64,000 nucleotides of DNA. Origin: Thiobius zoothamnicola. Lineage in GTDB: Bacteria; Pseudomonadota; Gammaproteobacteria; Chromatiales; Chromatiaceae. Shown one piece after another: positions 36,371 to 44,168 of the stretch. A model generated the notes under the pieces. The model saw only the letters and a program-made list of their open reading frames with translations. It did no database searches and had not been told where the DNA came from. The position numbers and the translations under genes were made by a program. Numbering within the stretch: the stretch's first letter is position 1; every line of letters begins with the position of its first letter. The DNA lies in assembly GCA_963678215.1 (NCBI GenBank), contig OY782758.1, positions 1,612,001 to 1,676,000 on the forward strand. The letters run 5' to 3'.

Positions 36371-38317
36371 TTGAATCACATGACTAAAAACATCCTGCTG
36401 TGGGTCGTTATCGCTGTTGTGCTAATGACCGTCTTCAACAATTTCAATACGCCGAAATCGCGCGCGCCGGAAATTTCATATTCCAAGTTTGTTGAAGAAG
36501 TGAAACGCAACAACATCGCTGACGTCGTGCTAATGGATACGGGCCGTTCCACGGAAATCACGGGCCGTACTCACTCCGGCAGCCAATTTAAAACTGTCGC
36601 GCCGCATGATATCTGGTTAGTCAGCGACTTGCTGTCGAACAATGTGGAGTTCAAAGTCAAGGAACCCGAAGGCCCTTCTTTGATCTGGCAAATCCTGATC
36701 AACTGGTTCCCGCTCATCATTCTGATCGCCCTTTGGCTATTCTTTATGCGTCAGATGCAAGCCGGACCTGGTGGACGCGGTGCCATGTCTTTCGGTAAAA
36801 GCAAGGCGCGCATGCTGACTGAAGACCAAATCAAAGTCAATTTCACCGATGTCGCGGGTTGCGAAGAAGCCAAAGAGGAAGTCAAAGAACTTGTGGACTT
36901 CCTGAAGGATCCGTCCAAATTCCAGAAATTAGGCGGCAAAATCCCGAAAGGCGTTTTGATGGTTGGCCCACCCGGCACAGGCAAAACCTTGCTGGCACGT
37001 GCCATTGCAGGCGAAGCCAAGGTACCGTTCTTCACCATCTCAGGCTCAGATTTTGTGGAAATGTTCGTCGGCGTCGGCGCATCGCGCGTGCGCGACATGT
37101 TTGAACAAGCCAAAAAACACGCCCCGTGCATCATTTTCATTGACGAAATTGACGCTGTTGGCCGCCATCGCGGCGCTGGCCTTGGCGGCGGACATGATGA
37201 ACGTGAACAAACGCTAAACCAATTGTTAGTGGAAATGGATGGTTTTGAAGGTACGGAAGGCGTCATCGTGATCGCCGCGACCAACCGTCCTGACGTGCTT
37301 GATCCCGCCTTGTTACGTCCAGGTCGGTTTGACCGTCAAGTTGTGGTCGGCCTGCCCGATATCCTTGGCCGCGAGCACATCCTGAAAGTCCATCTGCGCA
37401 AAATACCTCTATCGGATGATGTCAAACCCGGCATCATTGCGCGCGGCACCCCGGGGTTTTCCGGCGCGGATTTGGCGAATCTGGTCAACGAAGCCGCTTT
37501 ATTCGCCGCCCGCGCCGACAAAAAACTGGTTGACATGGAGGATATGGAAAAAGCCAAGGATAAAATCATGATGGGAGCGGAACGTCGCTCCATGGTGATG
37601 AAGGAAGAGGAAAAACGTCTGACCGCCTACCATGAAGCAGGCCATGCGATTGTCGGCTTGTCGGTACCGTCTCACGACCCGGTCTACAAAGTCACCATCA
37701 TCCCGCGTGGCCGTGCGCTGGGCGTAACCATGTTCCTGCCGGAAGAAGATCGTTACAGCCACAGTAAGGAACATCTGGAGAGCCAAATCTCCAGCCTGTT
37801 CGGTGGACGTATTGCGGAAGAATTGATTTTCGGCGCTCAATCGGTCACCACCGGCGCTTCAAATGACATCATGCGCGCCACTGAAATCGCTCGCAATATG
37901 GTCACCAAATGGGGGCTGTCTGACCGTATGGGGCCGCTGGCTTATGGTGAAGAAGAAGAAGAGGTGTTTTTAGGCCGCTCCGTCACTCAGCATAAAAACG
38001 TATCGGATGACACGGCGCACGCCATTGATGAAGAAATCCGCGCTTTTATTGATCGGAATTACCAACGGGCTGAAAACATTCTGAACGAGCATCTTGACAA
38101 ACTGCATGCCATGGCCGAAGCGCTCGTGCTATATGAAACGATCGACAATGTGCAGATCAAAGACATCATGGCAGGCCGGGAGCCTCGCCCACCCGCTGGC
38201 TGGAATGATGACTCCACCACCCCAGGTTCAGGCGGCAATGCAACCACCACCGCGCCCGATGAAAAACCCAGTGATAATAAAGCCGGGCCAATCGGTGGTC
38301 CTGCTGGGCAACATTAG
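36371..38317 (+). CDS. ftsH: ATP-dependent zinc metalloprotease FtsH
   Basis: Inner-membrane AAA+ protease of 648 residues that degrades unstable membrane and regulatory proteins. Two N-terminal membrane segments (residues about 5-23 and 110-130) bracket a periplasmic domain. Then Walker A GPPGTGKTLLARA, Walker B CIIFIDEIDAVGR, the SRH region, and the zinc site HEAGH. GAGRGG at 36355-36360 lies 10 bases before a TTG at 36371 and 19 before an ATG at 36380, so the rare TTG is the better-placed start, but the ATG gives a family-like N-terminus; unresolved. C-terminal Gly/Pro-rich tail. Confidence 0.96.
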   Translation: MNHMTKNILLWVVIAVVLMTVFNNFNTPKSRAPEISYSKFVEEVKRNNIADVVLMDTGRSTEITGRTHSGSQFKTVAPHDIWLVSDLLSNNVEFKVKEPEGPSLIWQILINWFPLIILIALWLFFMRQMQAGPGGRGAMSFGKSKARMLTEDQIKVNFTDVAGCEEAKEEVKELVDFLKDPSKFQKLGGKIPKGVLMVGPPGTGKTLLARAIAGEAKVPFFTISGSDFVEMFVGVGASRVRDMFEQAKKHAPCIIFIDEIDAVGRHRGAGLGGGHDEREQTLNQLLVEMDGFEGTEGVIVIAATNRPDVLDPALLRPGRFDRQVVVGLPDILGREHILKVHLRKIPLSDDVKPGIIARGTPGFSGADLANLVNEAALFAARADKKLVDMEDMEKAKDKIMMGAERRSMVMKEEEKRLTAYHEAGHAIVGLSVPSHDPVYKVTIIPRGRALGVTMFLPEEDRYSHSKEHLESQISSLFGGRIAEELIFGAQSVTTGASNDIMRATEIARNMVTKWGLSDRMGPLAYGEEEEEVFLGRSVTQHKNVSDDTAHAIDEEIRAFIDRNYQRAENILNEHLDKLHAMAEALVLYETIDNVQIKDIMAGREPRPPAGWNDDSTTPGSGGNATTTAPDEKPSDNKAGPIGGPAGQH

Positions 38318-38326
38318 ATAGCATCG

Positions 38327-38355
38327 TCAAAAGGCTGTGTTTTACAGCCTTTTGA
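38327..38355 (+). terminator. Hairpin after ftsH
   Basis: TCAAAAGGCTGT (38327-38338) pairs exactly with ACAGCCTTTTGA (38344-38355), loop of five. No T-run follows, so it may be a stabilising hairpin or a factor-aided terminator. Just before it, AGATAGCATCGTCAA resembles the end of the repeat at 20724. Confidence 0.5.
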
Positions 38356-38524
38356 CCCTAAAATGTGGCCTAAAACAAGCGCTCTTAAATGCAAGCAATA
38401 ACTGAACGCGTTTCAGACGACCGGATCTAACAAATCCCGCAGACACCCCAACATCAGGACACAAACATTCATTTTTGCACCCTGACGCCATCCTCCTTAA
38501 ACGACCACCCACCCCGCCTTAAAA

Positions 38525-39343
38525 TTGATTTTCTCCGATTTTGATCTCTCTCTCCCCCATGTCATGGGGATACTCAATGTCACGCCGGATTCCTTCTCAG
38601 ATGGCGGTCATTTCAATACGCGAGAACGCGCCTTACGACATGCTGAGCAAATGGCCAAAGCAGGTGCCGCCATCATTGATGTTGGCGGCGAATCAACCCG
38701 TCCCGGCGCAGCAAAGGTTAGCTTGCAGGAAGAACTGGAACGGGTGATTCCGGTCATTGAAGCCATTGCGGAACGTATTAATATCGCCATCTCCATCGAC
38801 ACCAGCAAAGCCGCCGTCATGCGCGCCGCTGTGCAAGCCGGTGCCAGCCTGATCAATGACGTCAATGCGTTACGCGCTCCAGAGGCTCTGAAAACAGCGA
38901 TTGAATTGCATCAACCCGTCTGTTTAATGCATATGCATGGCGAACCAGGCACCATGCAAAACAATCCACAATATGAAGATATCGTCAATGACGTTCGTAC
39001 ATTCCTGCTTGAACGTGCTGGACAACTGCGGCAAGGCGGATTCAGCACCCGGCAAATTCTGTTGGATCCCGGCTTTGGCTTTGGGAAAACCACAGCACAC
39101 AACTGGCATTTGCTCCGGCATTTAGCCACATTCAGCCGCACCAGCCATCCCGTATTGGTCGGCTTATCCCGTAAATCCATGCTGGGTGCGATCACCGGAC
39201 GCCAACTCAGCGAACGGCTGCCTGCCAGTCTGGCCGTCGCCTATCAAGCCCTGCAAAATGGCGCACGCATTTTGCGCGTACATGATGTGGCACCAACTTT
39301 GGATATCGTCAAAGTCTGGCAAGCCATTCAGGAGACTCCTTAA
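38525..39343 (+). CDS. folP: Dihydropteroate synthase
   Basis: Joins 4-aminobenzoate to the pterin in folate synthesis; the sulfonamide target. 272 residues: MGILNVTPDSFSDGG, GAAIIDVGGESTRPGA, ISIDTSKAAVM, LINDVNAL, LDPGFGFGKT and VGLSRKSMLG. The reading frame begins with a TTG at 38525; there is no ATG before the conserved MGILNVT, so a non-ATG start is needed. Its stop directly abuts the glmM ATG. Confidence 0.94.
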   Translation: MIFSDFDLSLPHVMGILNVTPDSFSDGGHFNTRERALRHAEQMAKAGAAIIDVGGESTRPGAAKVSLQEELERVIPVIEAIAERINIAISIDTSKAAVMRAAVQAGASLINDVNALRAPEALKTAIELHQPVCLMHMHGEPGTMQNNPQYEDIVNDVRTFLLERAGQLRQGGFSTRQILLDPGFGFGKTTAHNWHLLRHLATFSRTSHPVLVGLSRKSMLGAITGRQLSERLPASLAVAYQALQNGARILRVHDVAPTLDIVKVWQAIQETP

Positions 39344-40687
39344 ATGACCCAAACCAGACACTACTTCGGTACCGATGGCATCCGTGGCCGCGTTGGCGCA
39401 GATATCATCAACCCGGAATTCATCCTCAAACTGGGCTGGGCCGCAGGACAAGTGCTTGGCGGTGGACAGGGTAACGTATTGATTGGCAAAGACACCCGTA
39501 TTTCGGGTTATATGTTGGAATCCGCACTGGAAGCGGGACTCACCGCCGCTGGTGTTGGCATCCGCCTGCTCGGCCCCATGCCAACGCCAGGCATCGCCTA
39601 TCTCACCCGCGCCTTACAAGCCAACGCTGGCATTGTGATCAGCGCCTCGCATAATCCACATCACGATAACGGGATAAAATTTTTCTCCGCCAGCGGCGAC
39701 AAGCTGCCGGATGCGGTCGAACAAAAAATTGAGGCGATGCTGGCCCAGCCTCTCACTTGCATCTCTCCTGAAAAACTGGGCAAGGCGCAGCGCATTGAGG
39801 ACGCTGACAGGCGCTATATTGAATTCTGCCAATCCACGATTCCATCCGACATGCATTTTAACGGAATGAAAATCGTGATCGACTGCGCACACGGTGCAAC
39901 CTATCACATTGCACCGAGTTTATTGGCGGAAACCGGTGCCGACGTCATCACCATTGGCGACGCGCCAAACGGCACCAATATCAACGACCAGGTCGGCGCA
40001 ACCCACACAGACACCATATGCCAAGCTGTTTTACAGCATGGCGCGGATTTAGGCATCGCATTGGATGGCGATGGCGACCGCCTGATGATGGTTGACGCCA
40101 CAGGGCAGGTTTATGACGGTGACGACATTCTTTACATATTGGCCAAAGCACACCAACGCCAACAAACCCTGACCGGCCAGGTGGTCGGCACCATCATGAC
40201 CAACTTCGGCCTGGAAACCGCGCTCAACCAAGCAGGTATTGGATTGGTGCGCACTCAAGTCGGAGATCGCTACATATTGGAAAAATTGCGGACTGAGCAT
40301 TGGGCACTAGGCGGCGAACCCTCTGGTCATATTATCTGCCGGAACCACACCACAACCGGAGACGGCATCATTTCAGCCTTACAAATTCTGGCTGAAATAC
40401 GCCGCACGGGAAAAGATTTGATGGAATTATCCCAAGGCCTGGAAAAATTTCCGCAAGTCTTGATCAATGTCCGACTGAATGGCGCCAAAGCAGCCGACAT
40501 CATGCAGTCCAATCCTGTCAAAAACGCCGTCAGTAAGGTGGAACGCCAACTGGGCCGCAATGGTCGGGCCTTATTACGCCCGTCCGGCACAGAACCTTTA
40601 ATACGCGTCATGGTCGAGGGGCGCGATGCCGAGCAAGTGCAAACCTATGCGGAATTAATCGCCGACGCCGTGCGATCTGCAAGATAG
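39344..40687 (+). CDS. glmM: Phosphoglucosamine mutase
   Basis: Converts glucosamine 6-phosphate to glucosamine 1-phosphate for UDP-GlcNAc. 447 residues. YFGTDGIRGRVG at the N-terminus, the phosphoserine loop ISASHNPHHDNG (Ser102), metal loop LDGDGDRLMMVD, sugar-binding GGEPSGHI, and RPSGTEPLIRVMVEG. The stop codon lies in a copy of the dispersed repeat end (40682-40708). Last gene before the cassette region. Confidence 0.96.
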   Translation: MTQTRHYFGTDGIRGRVGADIINPEFILKLGWAAGQVLGGGQGNVLIGKDTRISGYMLESALEAGLTAAGVGIRLLGPMPTPGIAYLTRALQANAGIVISASHNPHHDNGIKFFSASGDKLPDAVEQKIEAMLAQPLTCISPEKLGKAQRIEDADRRYIEFCQSTIPSDMHFNGMKIVIDCAHGATYHIAPSLLAETGADVITIGDAPNGTNINDQVGATHTDTICQAVLQHGADLGIALDGDGDRLMMVDATGQVYDGDDILYILAKAHQRQQTLTGQVVGTIMTNFGLETALNQAGIGLVRTQVGDRYILEKLRTEHWALGGEPSGHIICRNHTTTGDGIISALQILAEIRRTGKDLMELSQGLEKFPQVLINVRLNGAKAADIMQSNPVKNAVSKVERQLGRNGRALLRPSGTEPLIRVMVEGRDAEQVQTYAELIADAVRSAR

Positions 40688-40708
40688 TGTCATCAAGCGG
40701 CTACGCTT
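40682..40708 (+). repeat. Copy of the 20724 element end at the glmM stop
   Basis: 27 bases starting AGATAGTGTCATCAAGCGGC match the inward-running end of the pilC-side repeat (complement of 20840-20866) with two differences. The glmM TAG lies within it. No second inverted end was found nearby. Confidence 0.5.
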
Positions 40709-40777
40709 GGTGCGTCTTACGTAATACGCACACAGACTCAAGATCGTACAACCTCGCCGGTGTTATCAGGTTGTTGA

Positions 40778-41092
40778 AATAAATACACTTATCGAGTTAC
40801 GTGGTCTGAAAATGATGGCGAATTCGTAGGTTTGTGCGCTGAATTTCCGAGCCTCCGCTGGCTTTGTCAAAATCACGAAGCAGCGTTAAAGGGTATTCGA
40901 AGCGTTATATCTGAATGCGTCTCTGATATGGCAAATAGTGGCGAGGAAATTCCCGCACCCATTGCGACTCATCATTACAATGGCAAATTCATGGTTCCTG
41001 TTCCACCTGAGATACATCGCCATTTAGCCATTGAAGCGGCGGAGTCGGGGATCAGCCTTAACCGCATTGCCAGCGCTAAACCGGCCCACTAA
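40778..41092 (+). pseudogene. Orphan HicB-family antitoxin, start codon apparently lost
   Basis: Translation from 40778 gives NKYTYRVTWSENDGEFVGL then CAEFPSLRWLC, a HicB partial-RNase-H fold. GKFMVPVPPEIHRHLAIEAA and the Arc-type SGISLNRIASAKPAH follow at the C-terminus. The codon before Asn is TGA; removing one A from TTGAAATAAATAC would give a TTG start in frame, so a single-base insertion seems to have destroyed the start. A TTG at 40832 could start a shortened protein lacking the first beta strand. No hicA lies beside it. It sits just outside the cassette array. Confidence 0.65.
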
Positions 41093-41102
41093 GCCAAATC
41101 AT

Positions 41103-41188
41103 CACATCACGCTTACGCTCACCGCCTGCAAAAAACAGAGCGAGGAACGAACGCTTTTTGCTGTCCGCTGTGCATGCGATTGTTATAC
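41103..41188 (-). repeat. attC site A (distal, core mutated)
   Basis: On the minus strand it begins GGTATAACAATCGCATGC and ends GAGCGTGATGTG, with a CAAAAAGC/GTTTTTTGC inner stem like site F. At the position of the recombination core GCGTTATGTG it has GCGTGATGTG, so the GTT is lost. The stop of the lipoprotein gene is 2 bases away. Confidence 0.65.
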
Positions 41189-41189
41189 C

Positions 41190-41720
41190 TTATTGCAAGA
41201 TGTAATCAGTCCCTGACCATTGGATGACATCATAATCACTACACTCCATACACTTGTACCAATGCACCTGGTCATCATCCATATATATGGAACTGTATCC
41301 AGAAAACCCTGGGTGTATGAAATATTTTAAAATTTCAGAGGCCCTTTTTATTGCGATAAATCTTCCTTTTTGTCCAGAATGAGATTCATATACACCAACA
41401 AAGAATGTCTCTATATTTGGTTCTCCATCAAAGCTTTTTGATGCAGAAAAAACCAGGTCGGATTCTTGAAGTTTTAGATACTGATACTTGTTCAAACGGC
41501 TTTTTAAATATCCCATATCCAATATGGAAACCTTTTTCCACTCTGAATCTATTTCTGATACAGGTATGCCGTAAATAGTGTTTCTAGTAGCTTTGTACTC
41601 ACTTGAAACCCACCACGCCTCATCGGGTTTATGGGTTTCAATTTTAGCTCCCAATAACATGCAACCAGAAACAAGCAATCCTGTTGCCAATATTATGGCG
41701 TAAGTTTTACCAGTCAACAT
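41190..41720 (-). CDS. Cassette lipoprotein, possible immunity protein
   Basis: Start at the ATG at 41720, giving 176 residues with a lipoprotein signal peptide (TYAIILATGLLVSGC, lipobox VSGC). The mature part has no family I recognise; it is mixed polar (DEAWWVSSEYKATRNTIYG, KYQYLKLQESDLVFSASKS, HWYKCMECSDYDVIQW). It overlaps the end of the M15-like gene by 14 bases, so the two are translationally linked in one cassette. A periplasm-facing lipoprotein next to a cell-wall-peptidase-like protein is the layout of an effector-immunity pair; function is inferred. Stop lies 2 bases from attC A. Confidence 0.7.
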   Translation of the reverse strand: MLTGKTYAIILATGLLVSGCMLLGAKIETHKPDEAWWVSSEYKATRNTIYGIPVSEIDSEWKKVSILDMGYLKSRLNKYQYLKLQESDLVFSASKSFDGEPNIETFFVGVYESHSGQKGRFIAIKRASEILKYFIHPGFSGYSSIYMDDDQVHWYKCMECSDYDVIQWSGTDYILQ

Positions 41721-42171
41721 GCCAGTGCCTCCCTCCAGCCGCATTAGGCTCCCTGATGACTATAGCTCCCAGAGCTTGAATACGAGCCTCAATTGTCTTC
41801 AATTGCTGTGGACTTCCAGTTGGCCAGCTAATATCTCTTGCGGTGTTTGACAAGTGATTCGAGACTATAGCACCACGAGCGCGTGCTCGATTGATAATTG
41901 CTTCAAACTCATTAACGGTTTTCTGCAATGTTGCATTTCTGTTCGCTTGAAACCAGCGATCCATTTCGATGATATGTTGTGTTCGACGATACGTACCGAG
42001 AAATTCTTGCCTATTTGCACGAATCCTTTGAGCCATTAATTCTGCTTGACGTCTAATCGTACGAGCACGACCTGTAATTCTAATTCCAGCAGTTGGAAAC
42101 TCTCTCTGAATTATAGCGATCAATTGATCAATATTTGTAGGCCTTTGTTGAGGCCTTGTGCCATTCGTCAT
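41707..42171 (-). CDS. M15-peptidase-like protein (possible peptidoglycan-targeting effector)
   Basis: 154 residues. The C-terminal half has SNHLSNTARDISWP and GGRHWHVDW, which fit the zinc-ligand pattern SxHxxGxAxD...HxH of M15 D-Ala-D-Ala peptidases and phage endolysins (first Gly replaced by Asn). An Arg-rich helical region (GRARTIRRQAELMAQRIRANRQ) precedes it. No signal peptide or membrane segment. The ATG is 23 bases from attC B, as usual for a promoterless cassette gene. Paired with the overlapping lipoprotein gene. Assignment rests on the motif, so moderate. Confidence 0.6.
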   Translation of the reverse strand: MTNGTRPQQRPTNIDQLIAIIQREFPTAGIRITGRARTIRRQAELMAQRIRANRQEFLGTYRRTQHIIEMDRWFQANRNATLQKTVNEFEAIINRARARGAIVSNHLSNTARDISWPTGSPQQLKTIEARIQALGAIVIREPNAAGGRHWHVDW

Positions 42172-42193
42172 TGCTTGTACTGCTTATCTAAAA

Positions 42194-42317
42194 TATAACG
42201 CTTGCGTAAGGGGGCGGCCAACGGATGTGGCTATACCCACAAAAATTGGTGCACCACAGCCGCCAAAACAAAGCTGCGGGGCTTTACGCCGCGTCCAATT
42301 TGACGCACTTGTTATAC
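42194..42317 (-). repeat. attC site B
   Basis: Minus strand CGTATAACAAGTGCGTCAA ... CCTTACGCAAGCGTTATAT; outer stem pairs TGCGTCAA with TTACGCA. About 124 bases, intact core. Confidence 0.85.
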
Positions 42318-42370
42318 GTTTACAAGCCCTATAAAATGGTTGATTTAAAGACCATCTTGAGGGCTTTTGT

Positions 42371-42619
42371 ATGACTGCACGAATATTGGCAGATGTTGCT
42401 GCAAGCATTACCGAATTAAAAGCGAATCCAATGAAAGTTGCAACAAGTGCGCACGGGGAACCAGTGGCTGTACTAAACCGGAATGAGCCTGCATTTTATT
42501 GCGTACCAGCAGGTGCTTATGAAATGCTATTGAATAGGCTTGAGGATTTAGAACTGCTTACGATCGTGAAAGAACGTGAAAATGAGGACAGCATTCCGGT
42601 TAGCTTAGATGAGCTATAA
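42371..42619 (+). CDS. RelB/StbD-type antitoxin
   Basis: 82-residue antitoxin of the Phd/YefM-RelB group: TARILADVAASITELKANP, the helical DNA-binding start, with GEPVAVLNRNEPAFYCVPA and a C-terminal acidic tail ENEDSIPVSLDEL that would wrap the toxin. Overlaps the toxin gene by 11 bases. This module is on the plus strand, opposite to the array orientation, so it should carry its own promoter in the short space after attC B. Confidence 0.88.
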   Translation: MTARILADVAASITELKANPMKVATSAHGEPVAVLNRNEPAFYCVPAGAYEMLLNRLEDLELLTIVKERENEDSIPVSLDEL

Positions 42620-42899
42620 GCTTGAATTTAAAAGAAGTGCGCTAAAGGAGTGGCGAAAATTGGATGCGACCCTAAAGCGGCAACTCAAAAACAAACTGGC
42701 TGAACGTTTGGAACAACCACACCTACCGAGCGCGAAGTTAAGTGGTGAAAAAAATCTATACAAAATAAAATCCAGGCAATCCGGCTACAGGTTAGTTTAT
42801 AAAGTTGATGACAATACCGTAACTGTGACTGTTGTTACGGTGGGAAAGCGTGAAAGAAATGAAGTTTACCGAAAAGCCATTGCGAGACTGACAAGCTGA
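42609..42899 (+). CDS. RelE/StbE-type toxin
   Basis: 96-residue mRNA interferase of the RelE superfamily: YKLEFKRSALKEWRKLDATLKRQLKNKL, KLSGEKNLYKIKSRQSGYRLVYKV and VTVGKRERNEVY. The basic residues (Lys/Arg in LKEWRKL, SGYRLVY, GKRERNEVY) expected for ribosome-dependent cleavage are present. The stop is 5 bases before attC C. Cognate to the preceding antitoxin. Confidence 0.9.
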   Translation: MSYKLEFKRSALKEWRKLDATLKRQLKNKLAERLEQPHLPSAKLSGEKNLYKIKSRQSGYRLVYKVDDNTVTVTVVTVGKRERNEVYRKAIARLTS

Positions 42900-42904
42900 A
42901 GACG

Positions 42905-42997
42905 TATAACGCTACAAATAACCGGAGACCAAAGGCAACGCGACGAGGCACGAGGAGCAACGCTTTTTGGCGTCCGTGTTAATTTGCCTTGTTATGT
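42905..42997 (-). repeat. attC site C
   Basis: Minus strand ACATAACAAGGCAAATTAAC ... GGTTATTTGTAGCGTTATAC; core intact, about 93 bases. Confidence 0.88.
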
Positions 42998-43000
42998 TTT

Positions 43001-43288
43001 TTATTCATTGATTGCTTGGATAACAGCATTAGGGTTTTGCTCCACAACTTTTAACAATATCCGAGCCGCACCTCTTGGACTTCTTAATCCTTGCTCCCAG
43101 TGCCTCAGCGTACCTAATGAGATACCAAATGTGGCGCAAAAACGTTGTTGGCTCATGCCTGTTTTGGCGCGAATAGCTTTAACGTTTAAATTTTCAGGTG
43201 AATGCTCGACAACCTCAGAATTTAAGCCTTTTGCATGTGATATTGCGTCTTCTAGACCTGCTGCTATTTCAGTGAATGCCTTGCTCAT
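43001..43288 (-). CDS. HigA-type antitoxin (XRE helix-turn-helix)
   Basis: 95 residues: an N-terminal segment, then LNVKAIRAKTGMSQQRFCATFGISLGTLRHWEQGLRSPRGAARILL, an XRE domain of the HigA/NadS kind. Its stop lies 3 bases from attC C. Normally follows a RelE-like toxin gene; here the toxin gene just upstream (43269-43489) is internally deleted, so the antitoxin survives alone. Confidence 0.88.
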   Translation of the reverse strand: MSKAFTEIAAGLEDAISHAKGLNSEVVEHSPENLNVKAIRAKTGMSQQRFCATFGISLGTLRHWEQGLRSPRGAARILLKVVEQNPNAVIQAINE

Positions 43289-43489
43289 TACGATGCCTCC
43301 AAAGTTGGACGAGTTCTTTGACTGCCTTGGCTAAAATATTTTTTTCGCTTGCTGAGATATTGGTTTTTTCGTTTTTGCCAAAGGCTGTAAGCAGATAAAG
43401 AGGTAAGAAATTAGCTCTTCTCTTTCTTCCTCTGATAGAAGCTCAGCGATTTTCTTTTGAAATGGGCCGGTTTCTGCAACGGTAACCAT
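43269..43489 (-). pseudogene. RelE/HigB-like toxin with internal deletion
   Basis: From the ATG at 43489 the minus strand encodes VTVAETGPFQKKIAELLSEE then EREELISYL, the N-terminus of toxins that pair with NadS/HigA-type antitoxins. The family's C-terminus appears directly after, in another frame: YLLTAFGKNEKTNISASEKN, then AKAVKELVQLWRHR, with a stop overlapping the antitoxin start. The central 45 or so residues (the IPGTGG...VRVIYYY part) are missing. Deletion plus frameshift must abolish activity. Confidence 0.8.
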
Positions 43490-43542
43490 TCATCAAGTTT
43501 ATACTCCACTGGAGTGCTTTGGAAGGTGCTATTTGGAAACAC

Positions 43543-43649
43543 GCCTAGCTCAGTGGCACCCAACACTCAGCGGCGTTTGCGCGATAATGGCGGAGCCATG
43601 CGCAAAAAGCCGCGTAGTGGTGGGTGTCCGCTGGAGCGCCAAGTTAGGC
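43543..43649 (-). repeat. attC site D (recombination core deleted)
   Basis: Minus strand TTGCCTAACTTGGCGCTCC ... CCACTGAGCTAGGCGTG. Compared with site H (GAGCTTGGCGTTAAGC), 7 bases including the GCGTT core are gone. The hicB stop codon (43644-43646) is inside the site. Confidence 0.82.
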
Positions 43650-43859
43650 AATATTGACAGCCACGCGCTCTATTTCACAGTGCGATCCTGGAATGGCTGT
43701 TCCATCTTCAACAAGACCTTCAATATGAAATTCTATGGCTTCTTTAATAAGTGCCAGCGTCTCATTTTTTGATTCCCCAGCAGCAATACAACCTGGTAAG
43801 TCAGGAACAAAAGCACCATAACCCGCTTTACCTTGTTCAAGAACTACAATGTACTCCAT
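43644..43859 (-). CDS. hicB: HicB-type antitoxin (short form)
   Basis: 71 residues: YIVVLEQGKAGYGAFVPDLPGCIAAG and then TLALIKEAIEFHIEGLVEDG, the partial RNase H fold that blocks HicA. There is no separate C-terminal DNA-binding domain. The gene ends inside attC D, whose first bases supply its stop codon. Follows hicA by 13 bases. Confidence 0.92.
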   Translation of the reverse strand: MEYIVVLEQGKAGYGAFVPDLPGCIAAGESKNETLALIKEAIEFHIEGLVEDGTAIPGSHCEIERVAVNIA

Positions 43860-43872
43860 TGTTATTACCTCG

Positions 43873-44058
43873 CTATTTTAGACCGGCTTGTTTCAAAGCA
43901 CTGTTTAAAGTCCCCGGCGGAATGTCTACGTTGGGCTTTCCAGAAACAGTTACCGTGCCAAGCTTTGTGGGATGTTTATATTGTTGATGGCTTCCACGCG
44001 TTCTTGTAAGAATCCATCCATCAGCTTGGATCAATTTGATAAGTTCTTTGACTTTCAA
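43873..44058 (-). CDS. hicA: HicA-type mRNA interferase toxin
   Basis: 61 residues with a double-stranded-RNA-binding-like fold: KVKELIKLIQADGWILTRTR, GSHQQYKHP with the catalytic His, and GKPNVDIPPGTLNSALKQAG. A TTG at 44058 with GGAG 6 bases before gives the family N-terminus; another TTG at 44070 is possible. Starts about 30 bases after attC E. Confidence 0.92.
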   Translation of the reverse strand: MKVKELIKLIQADGWILTRTRGSHQQYKHPTKLGTVTVSGKPNVDIPPGTLNSALKQAGLK

Positions 44059-44089
44059 CCTATACTCCAATTCTGATTCATATTGCCTT

Positions 44090-44161
44090 GCCTAACGCCT
44101 CAAATCAGCCGACCGAAAAGCGCGTAGCGCTTTTGGGATCGGCTGGATTTGATTGTTATGT
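44090..44161 (-). repeat. attC site E
   Basis: Compact 72-base site: minus strand ACATAACAATCAAATCCAGC ... GCTGATTTGAGGCGTTAGGC, with a perfect inner stem AAAAGCGC/GCGCTTTT. Confidence 0.92.
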
Positions 44162-44168
44162 GCAAACT

